This document shows positions 58,369-64,000 of a stretch of DNA of 64,000 nt, in pieces; within the stretch, counting starts at the first letter, position 1, and every line of letters begins with the position of its first letter. The DNA is from Paraburkholderia fungorum. Its GTDB lineage: Bacteria; Pseudomonadota; Gammaproteobacteria; Burkholderiales; Burkholderiaceae. The notes under the pieces were generated by a model. The model saw only the letters and a list, made by a program, of their open reading frames with translations. It had not been told where the DNA came from and did no database searches. The stretch covers positions 3,348,001 to 3,412,000 of the forward strand of contig NZ_FNKP01000001.1 of assembly GCF_900099835.1 (NCBI RefSeq), given 5' to 3'. The translations under genes were made by a program, and so were the position numbers.

Positions 58369-60479
58369 CGTCCCGGCTCCGCGATGTGCTGATCGGCGGC
58401 GGCGCTCGTGGTGTCAGTGTCGGCTTCTTCGACTGCACCCGCCTCACCGTCGAGGTCGGCTTCGGCCTGCGCCTCGGCTTCGCCTTCGGCGCTGTCGTCG
58501 GCGGCGTCGATCAGCTCTTCTTCACTTTCGTCCGCTTCTTCAGCTTCTTCCGCTTCGTTGCCGCTCGTCACGGTCGGCGCGTCGAGCACGTGCAACAGAC
58601 GAACGGAGGCTTCGACGGTCAACTCGTCGATCGACATCACTTCCATCTGCAAACGCGTGCCGCGTGCGTGTACGCCGAGGCCCGGCACATGCAGCAGCAG
58701 CGGAATCTCTTCGAGGCGCACCAGATCGCCCTTCACCACCGACGCCACCACCTGCTTGCGGTTTTCCTGTTTCAGCCAGCGCAGACACCAGAAATACTCC
58801 ATGCGGCGCTGATGATCGGCATACGCGGTGTAGGTATCGTCGAAACCTTGCACGACGGCGAACAGGTCGGCGTCTTTCGGCTTGAACGGCGCGGCCAGCT
58901 TCGCGGTCACGCCATGCTGCACGCAGGCGATCAACTGCCACTGGTTCACGAGGTCGGTATAGCGGCGCAGCGGCGACGTGCTCCACGCGTACTGCGTGAC
59001 GCCCAGGCCTTCGTGCGGCGCGGCGTTGGTCTGCATGCGGGTGCGCTTCGGACCGGTCGGAGCGCCGAACGCGCGCTGCGTGCGGTAGATGCCCGGCACG
59101 CCGTGGTCGTGCAGGAATGCGCCCCACGACGAGTTCGCGAGAATCGCCAGTTCGGCGACGATCGTGTCGAGCGGCGAACCGCGCCGACGCGGCGTGATCG
59201 TGATGTGCTCGCCTTCCACGTAAAAGTTGAAGTCGGTATTGCGCTGCACTTCGCGTCGCAGGCCGTAACCGGCGCGCGCGGTCTGACGCTTTTCGAACAA
59301 CGCCTGCGCGAACGGCCACAACACGGCGATGTCGTCCTTGTGCGGATATTCGCCGGTGCCGTTGGCCAGAGCCTCTTCGGTGACGAGTTCGTCGAGCGTG
59401 TTGTGACGCAGATTATTCGCGACGAACACACGCTCGGCGCGCGTTTCGCTCGCGACGATCTCCTGCGTCTCGCGATTGATGATCACATACAGCGACAGCG
59501 CGGGACGCAAGCCGCCTTCGGCCAGCGTGAACGCCTCGACGACACTGTCGGGGAGCATCGTGATCTTGTCGCCGGGCATATACACGGTGGACAAACGCGT
59601 GCGCGCAATTGCGTCGACTTCGTCGCCGCGTTGAATGCCGAGCGCCGGTGCCGCGATGTGCACGCCGATCCGCACGCGGCCATCGGCCAGATGCTCGACG
59701 GAAAACGCATCGTCGATCTCGGTCGTGGTGATGTCGTCGATCGAGAACGCCTGCACGTTGGCTTCCGGCAGATCGTCCGGCAGGCTGCCCGCGGTGACTG
59801 CCGGGAAGCCGGTGCCGTGCGGGAAGAATTCGGAGAGGAATTTCGCCTCATGCAAAGCCCGCGCGGACGGAATCGCGCCGCATTCGAGCATCAGACGCGC
59901 CTGCGAAATGCCACGCGCGGCCGCCGCGTTTTCGAGCGCCTTGTATTCGATCGTGTTCTTGTCCGGCTTCGTCAGCAACGTGAGCGCGGTTTTACCGGCC
60001 AATGCGTCGGGCAGACGGCCAGCCTTCAACTCATCTTCGTAGCCCTGCTGCACCAGCGCCTGCTGACGCTTGCGCTCGAGCCCGGCCAGCGCCATCTTCA
60101 ACTGTTCCTGCGGCGCGCGCTGATACATGCCGCGCCCCTTGCGGCGGAAATACACCGGCGCGCCATGCATGCGCAGCACCAACGCCGCACGCTCGATCGA
60201 ACCGAAGCTTTCGCCGAAGTACTCGGCACCGAGTGTCGCAAACGGGAATTCATCTTCCGGCGCGCATTCCCACAGAAAGTCCAGATCGATGTCCTGCGCG
60301 ATGGTGTCGGCCTGCTGCATCAACTCGGCCGCGCTCGGCTTTTCGAATTCGATCAGCACGTCTTTCGCGCGCACCTTGGCACGGCGGCCGCCCGGCAACT
60401 CGACCTGAAAAGCATCGCCCTGGCGCGACAGCACGCTGCCCGCCTTGAAACTGCCCGATTCCTCGAAGAAAACGTTCAC
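58365..60479 (-). CDS. RNase II/RNB-family exoribonuclease with acidic C-terminal tail
   Basis: A 704-residue 3'-5' exoribonuclease of the RNB family. The active-site block SIDDITTTEIDDAFSV (about residues 240-255) supplies the metal-binding Asp cluster, and the RNB domain ends in the TSPLRRYTDLVNQWQL block near 500-515. Classical cold-shock domains at the N-terminus are not obvious; the first 100 residues are family-specific. The last ~70 residues are almost entirely Glu, Asp and Ala and resemble an acidic unstructured tail. Its stop overlaps aroE, so translation is coupled. RNase II or R identity cannot be decided. Confidence 0.92.
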   Translation of the reverse strand: MNVFFEESGSFKAGSVLSRQGDAFQVELPGGRRAKVRAKDVLIEFEKPSAAELMQQADTIAQDIDLDFLWECAPEDEFPFATLGAEYFGESFGSIERAALVLRMHGAPVYFRRKGRGMYQRAPQEQLKMALAGLERKRQQALVQQGYEDELKAGRLPDALAGKTALTLLTKPDKNTIEYKALENAAAARGISQARLMLECGAIPSARALHEAKFLSEFFPHGTGFPAVTAGSLPDDLPEANVQAFSIDDITTTEIDDAFSVEHLADGRVRIGVHIAAPALGIQRGDEVDAIARTRLSTVYMPGDKITMLPDSVVEAFTLAEGGLRPALSLYVIINRETQEIVASETRAERVFVANNLRHNTLDELVTEEALANGTGEYPHKDDIAVLWPFAQALFEKRQTARAGYGLRREVQRNTDFNFYVEGEHITITPRRRGSPLDTIVAELAILANSSWGAFLHDHGVPGIYRTQRAFGAPTGPKRTRMQTNAAPHEGLGVTQYAWSTSPLRRYTDLVNQWQLIACVQHGVTAKLAAPFKPKDADLFAVVQGFDDTYTAYADHQRRMEYFWCLRWLKQENRKQVVASVVKGDLVRLEEIPLLLHVPGLGVHARGTRLQMEVMSIDELTVEASVRLLHVLDAPTVTSGNEAEEAEEADESEEELIDAADDSAEGEAEAQAEADLDGEAGAVEEADTDTTSAAADQHIAEPGR

Positions 60480-60845
60480 TCAATACTCTCGTTCTGTCTT
60501 GCATCTGCCGGCGCGCCCGATCCTGTTCGGCGATCGGTCACTGCGTGCGCGGCACGGCAACGTGTTCGTGGTAGTGGATCCGCGGCGCGATACGCGCGCC
60601 TGCGGGTTGAATCTGGTGACGGGTGACAGATGACGGCTGGCTGGAGGCGGCTTGTGGTCGCTTCAATCACCATCAGTCATACCGATCTGGGTCCTTTTCT
60701 CATGTCGCACCCAGGTCGTCACCGGCTGCATCCAGGCCGTTCTGTTGTCCGTCAGCCGACGAAAACCGCTGAGGCCGTCTTTACCGCATGGCCACTCGTG
60801 TCGTCTTTCGTCGCCTTATGGTGTCTTTCGTCGCTTAAGGCTGCT
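60480..60845. other. 366-bp gap between the yqiA-like gene and the exoribonuclease gene
   Basis: No gene is supported. It holds the promoter region of the exoribonuclease (minus strand). A perfect 12-bp direct repeat GTCTTTCGTCGC occurs at 60803-60814 and 60823-60834, exactly 20 bp apart, close to the yqiA-like stop. No terminator was seen. Confidence 0.45.
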
Positions 60846-61448
60846 TCACGCTGCTTCGCGCGGCGCGGGCGGCTCGACGTCTTCGGCGTCGCAAAACGCC
60901 AGGACGTCGTCGACGTACTGCGCGAATTCGCTGATCGCGTGGTCACTCCCTTCGATCAGCGTAGTGCGTGCGCCCGGATAGTGCGCGAGCATTTCGCGAT
61001 AATCGAGCACTTCGTCGCCGGTGGCGGCCATCAAATAATAGCGTTCGGGCCGCGTGACCGACGCGACGCTCAACGCCCGCAGTTCGTCCAGATGATGCGG
61101 CTCGACGACGATACTGCCGCCGCCGTGCCACAACGGCTGCTCGCCGAGATACGCGCTCAGATCGCGCTGCGGCACGACCGCCGGGTTCAGCAGCACAGCC
61201 GGCCAGCCGTGCTTTTCGGCCAGATAGGTCGCGAAGTAGCCGCCGAGCGAACTACCGATCACCGTCACGTTCTTCGGTTTGGCTTGCGCCACCAGCGATT
61301 CGGCGAGCGCCACCGTTTCGAACGGCGAAACCGGCAGCATCGGGCAACACCATTCGTCGCCGCGCCCCAGTTCCAGCAGACGCGCCGCCAGCACGCGCGC
61401 CTTGAACGAATTCGGCGACGAGCGGAAGCCGTGCAGATAAAGAATCAC
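60846..61448 (-). CDS. YqiA-like esterase (UPF0227 family)
   Basis: A 200-residue single-domain alpha/beta hydrolase: LYLHGFRSSPNSFKA near residues 3-17 (oxyanion region), nucleophile Ser67 in VIGSSLGGYFATYL, Asp in ATGDEVLDY and His in EGSDHAI. This matches the YqiA/YcfP group of small esterases. The GTG start at 61448 overlaps the mpl stop (GTGA), and the long open frame upstream is an Arg-rich shadow of mpl. Natural substrate unknown. Confidence 0.88.
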   Translation of the reverse strand: MILYLHGFRSSPNSFKARVLAARLLELGRGDEWCCPMLPVSPFETVALAESLVAQAKPKNVTVIGSSLGGYFATYLAEKHGWPAVLLNPAVVPQRDLSAYLGEQPLWHGGGSIVVEPHHLDELRALSVASVTRPERYYLMAATGDEVLDYREMLAHYPGARTTLIEGSDHAISEFAQYVDDVLAFCDAEDVEPPAPREAA

Positions 61449-62839
61449 GAAGCGCCTCGCGCGGAAAGGGCGTCGAGCAGTTTCTGATGCACGCCGCCGA
61501 AGCCGCCGTTGCTCATCACCAGAATCTGGTCGCCGGGGCGCGCTGCATGGACCACGGCTTTCACCAGCGCGTCGAGATTGTCGAAGGCTTGCGCTTTGCC
61601 GCCGAGCGGCGCGAGCGCTTCGCCGAGGTTCCAGCCGAGCGCGTCGCGGCCGTTCGGCGCGCCGTAGCCGAATACCAGGTCGGCGTCGGCGAGGCTGGCG
61701 GGCAGTTGCGCTTTCATCACGCCGAGCTTCATCGTGTTCGAACGCGGTTCCAGCACGGCGAGAATCCGCGTATTGTCGCGGCCGACGCGCGCGCGCAAGC
61801 CCGCCACGGTGGTGTCGATTGCGGTGGGATGATGCGCGAAGTCGTCGTACACGGTCACACCGTCGACGCTGCCGCGCACTTCCATGCGGCGCTTCACGTT
61901 GCGGAAGCTCGCCAGCGACTTCGCGGCCTGCGCGGGCGGTACGCCGACATGACGCGCGGCGGCGATTGCAGCGAGCGCGTTCATGCGGTTGTGCTCGCCC
62001 TGCACCTGCCAGTCGACCACGCCTACCCGCTCGCCGTTGTGATACACGGCAAATTGTTCGTCGACGGGAACGCCGTCTTCGGCGGGCTGGGTTTCCCAGC
62101 CGCCCTGCACGCCGAAACGCTCGACTTCGCTCCAGCAACCGCGCGTCAGCACGCGCTCGAGCGCGCCTTCACGGCCATTCGTCACGATCCGGCCGATGCC
62201 CGGCACCGTGCGGACCAAGTGATGAAACTGCGTCTCGATCGCTGCAAGATCCGGGAAGATGTCAGCGTGATCGAACTCGAGGTTGTTCAGCACCGCCGTT
62301 TTCGGCCGGTAATGGACAAACTTCGAGCGCTTGTCGAAGAACGCGGTGTCGTACTCGTCGGCTTCGATCACGAAGAAGCTCGAATCGGTCAGCCGCGCCG
62401 ACACGCCGAAATTCAGCGGCACACCGCCGATCAGGAAGCCCGGATTGAGACCGGCGTCTTCGAGCAGCCAGGTCAGCATCGAACTGGTGGTGGTCTTGCC
62501 GTGCGTGCCCGCCACCGCCAGCACCCATTTGCCGTTCAGCACATGCTCGCCGAGCCATTGCGGGCCGGACACATACGGCAGACCGCGGTCGAGAATCGCT
62601 TCCATCAGCGGGTTGCCGCGTGAGACCACGTTGCCGATCACGAACAGGTCGGCGTTCAGGCCGTTTAGCTGATCGGCGTCATAACCTTCGATCAGACGAA
62701 TGCCTTGTGCCTCGAGCTGCGTGCTCATCGGCGGATAGACGCCGGCGTCGCAGCCCGTCACGGTATGACCCGCGCCGCGCGCGAGAACCGCGAGACCGCC
62801 CATGAACGTGCCGCAGATACCGAGGATGTGGATATGCAT
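61445..62839 (-). CDS. mpl: Murein tripeptide ligase Mpl
   Basis: Mpl joins recycled L-Ala-gamma-D-Glu-meso-DAP tripeptide to UDP-MurNAc in cell-wall recycling. The 464-residue protein is a Mur ligase: Rossmann-like start MHIHILGICGTFMGGLA, P-loop GTHGKTTT at residues 111-118, central DEYDTAFFDKRSKF (typical of Mpl) and C-terminal DDFAHHPTAI. MurC is similar, but the first 15 residues and the DTAFFDKRSK phrase favour Mpl. It is divergent from the hypothetical gene at 63.0 kb, and translationally coupled to the esterase gene. Confidence 0.93.
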   Translation of the reverse strand: MHIHILGICGTFMGGLAVLARGAGHTVTGCDAGVYPPMSTQLEAQGIRLIEGYDADQLNGLNADLFVIGNVVSRGNPLMEAILDRGLPYVSGPQWLGEHVLNGKWVLAVAGTHGKTTTSSMLTWLLEDAGLNPGFLIGGVPLNFGVSARLTDSSFFVIEADEYDTAFFDKRSKFVHYRPKTAVLNNLEFDHADIFPDLAAIETQFHHLVRTVPGIGRIVTNGREGALERVLTRGCWSEVERFGVQGGWETQPAEDGVPVDEQFAVYHNGERVGVVDWQVQGEHNRMNALAAIAAARHVGVPPAQAAKSLASFRNVKRRMEVRGSVDGVTVYDDFAHHPTAIDTTVAGLRARVGRDNTRILAVLEPRSNTMKLGVMKAQLPASLADADLVFGYGAPNGRDALGWNLGEALAPLGGKAQAFDNLDALVKAVVHAARPGDQILVMSNGGFGGVHQKLLDALSARGAS

Positions 62840-63035
62840 AAGCCTGTCGTGCCGCGCGGGCGTTTTTTGCGAGGGATGGAGGTGCAAAAGCGGCCGGAAC
62901 GACCGTCTGCAAAGGACGTTATTGTAACCGAGCCGCCCGGCTCTCCCCATCGAGCGTTGTCCACGCTGCGCCCGGCCTGTGGGTCGGGCGGCCCGCCTGG
63001 AAAGGCCTGTCATCAATCTCTAGTATGATTGGCGG

Positions 63036-63689
63036 ATGGTTCGCAAATCACATTTCGATCCGCAGCGCGTGCGCGAGGAAATCGCCATAGCAGCTGCGCG
63101 CATGATCGCCGAAGACGGTCTGGACTACGCCACGGCCAAGCGCAAAGCGGCCCGACAGGTTGTCGGCGAGACGCGCGTTGCCGGCGAATGGCTGCCGGAT
63201 AACGACCAGATAGAAGAAGAAATCCGCGAATATCAGACGCTCTTTCAGGGCGACAGCCAGCCGGCGCTCCTGCGACGGCTGCGCTGCATCGCGATTGACT
63301 GGATGGAGCGGCTCGCGGCCTTTCATCCCTATCTGACCGGCGCCGTGCTGGGCGGAACGGCCGGCGAGCATTCGGACATTCATCTGCAAGTGTTCTGCGA
63401 CAACCCGAAAGAAGTCGCGATCTACTTTCTGAACGCCAACATTCAATATGACGTGTCCGAGACCCGGCATTTCGCGGGACGCGGCTACGTCGAAACGCTG
63501 AGCTTCCTGTGGCGCCCCCTGAACGAAGGGCGCGACGCCGAACCGGCGGGCATCCACGTCGCGCTGTACGAATCCGACGACCTGCGCGGCGCAGTCAAGG
63601 CCGACGCGCGCGGCCGCACGGCGCGGGCGAATCTGCAGGCGGTTCAGGCGCTGCTCGATAGCAGCGAAGCTGCCTCCCCCACTAATTAG
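63036..63689 (+). CDS. Conserved protein with nucleotidyltransferase-like motif
   Basis: A 217-residue protein I recognise only as a conserved betaproteobacterial type usually found next to mpl, and sometimes mislabelled UDP-N-acetylmuramate-alanine ligase. There is no ligase P-loop. Residues 106-118 read [13 protein letters not shown], which resembles the GSxxxGxxSDIDLxV box of minimal nucleotidyltransferases, but the second metal-binding Asp is replaced by His116. Helical N-terminus; no signal or membrane segment. It is 11 bp upstream of the TlpA-like gene and divergent from mpl. Function unknown. Confidence 0.8.
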   Translation: MVRKSHFDPQRVREEIAIAAARMIAEDGLDYATAKRKAARQVVGETRVAGEWLPDNDQIEEEIREYQTLFQGDSQPALLRRLRCIAIDWMERLAAFHPYLTGAVLGGTAGEHSDIHLQVFCDNPKEVAIYFLNANIQYDVSETRHFAGRGYVETLSFLWRPLNEGRDAEPAGIHVALYESDDLRGAVKADARGRTARANLQAVQALLDSSEAASPTN

Positions 63690-63700
63690 ACCGACCGACA

Positions 63701-64000
63701 ATGAATACGAGACGGATTCTGGCAGGCGCAGTTGTGGCGATCGTCGCGGCGGGCGGCGGTGTGCTGGCCAATCACTGGATGAATGGCGACGCCGAAATTG
63801 CGCACGCCGCGCAGCCCGCTTCCCAGCAGAGCGCGGTCGACCAGCTGTGGGCCGCGGCAGTCACGAACGTGGACGGTAAGCCGCAATCGCTGAGCATGCT
63901 CAAGGGCCACCCGATCGTCGTCAACTTCTGGGCGTCGTGGTGCGGGCCGTGTGTCGAAGAAATGCCTGCTCTCTCGCAACTTCAACGCGAGTACAAGAAG
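63701..64000 (+). CDS. TlpA/ResA-type thioredoxin, 3' end outside the window
   Basis: The first 100 codons are present and the gene runs off the edge. The N-terminus is a membrane anchor or signal ([19 protein letters not shown], residues 1-22), followed by a thioredoxin-like fold with [12 protein letters not shown] and active-site Cys81 and Cys84. Such proteins reduce periplasmic thiols, for example in cytochrome c maturation. It begins 11 bp after the preceding conserved gene and is probably co-transcribed with it. Confidence 0.9.
   Translation, partial: MNTRRILAGAVVAIVAAGGGVLANHWMNGDAEIAHAAQPASQQSAVDQLWAAAVTNVDGKPQSLSMLKGHPIVVNFWASWCGPCVEEMPALSQLQREYKK

Overview
The window looks like a piece of a betaproteobacterial chromosome, most likely Paraburkholderia/Burkholderia. 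It has high GC, strong GC3 codon bias, and household genes that read as close betaproteobacterial orthologues (PurB, LeuS, Fur, GapA-TktA, HexR-Edd-Eda, MaeB). It also carries an intergenic repeat of a type I associate with Burkholderia genomes. The genus is an inference from the sequence; no search was run. I saw no rRNA, tRNA, CRISPR array, prophage or insertion-sequence transposase.

Layout. 0-3 kb: pyrC with a DUF3025 gene, and divergently a class II glutamine amidotransferase. 3-9 kb: glutamate/aspartate ABC transporter gltI-[hairpin]-gltJ-gltK-gltL, glutamate dehydrogenase and a LysR regulator; uptake and deamination of glutamate sit side by side. 9-17 kb: purB, then the gluconate/Entner-Doudoroff block (gluconate permease, gntK, edd-eda) with the divergent regulator hexR and two matching HexR-like sites. 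17-27 kb: a long minus-strand run of core genes (hemJ, proA, holA, lptE, leuS, exbD, exbB, dapB, bamE), with divergent fur. 27-32 kb: ureidoglycolate lyase and allantoicase, a DctA symporter and a divergent FadR-type GntR regulator with a perfect operator palindrome. 32-37 kb: tktA-gapA, a spermidine-synthase-like gene, a VOC protein and rsmE. 37-39 kb: a secreted RNase Sa/barnase-type ribonuclease followed by an N-terminally extended barstar, and next to them an orphan promoter/terminator pair suggesting a small RNA. 39-45 kb: maeB, the thiL-pgpA-pncC-cupin operon and pyrF.

45-56 kb is a minus-strand sugar regulon of about 10.5 kb: iclR, dgoK, dgoA, a short-chain dehydrogenase, araF, araG, araH, a xylose/galactose-dehydrogenase-like enzyme, an SMP-30 lactonase and an aldose epimerase. 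The transporter is arabinose-type while the kinase and aldolase are those of galactonate breakdown, and no sugar-acid dehydratase is present. A 31-bp inverted repeat overlaps the predicted promoter in front of iclR.

56-57 kb holds a gene-free element of two ~210-bp inverted arms around a ~240-bp spacer. 57-64 kb: mtgA, aroE, an RNase II-family exoribonuclease with an acidic tail, a YqiA-like esterase, mpl, an odd nucleotidyltransferase-like conserved gene, and the start of a TlpA-type thioredoxin cut by the window edge.

Most likely candidates for something new: the ribonuclease/barstar pair with its neighbouring putative sRNA, the inverted-repeat element, and the mixed arabinose/galactose regulon with its operator. 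Everything here comes from reading the sequence; no database search or folding program was used.
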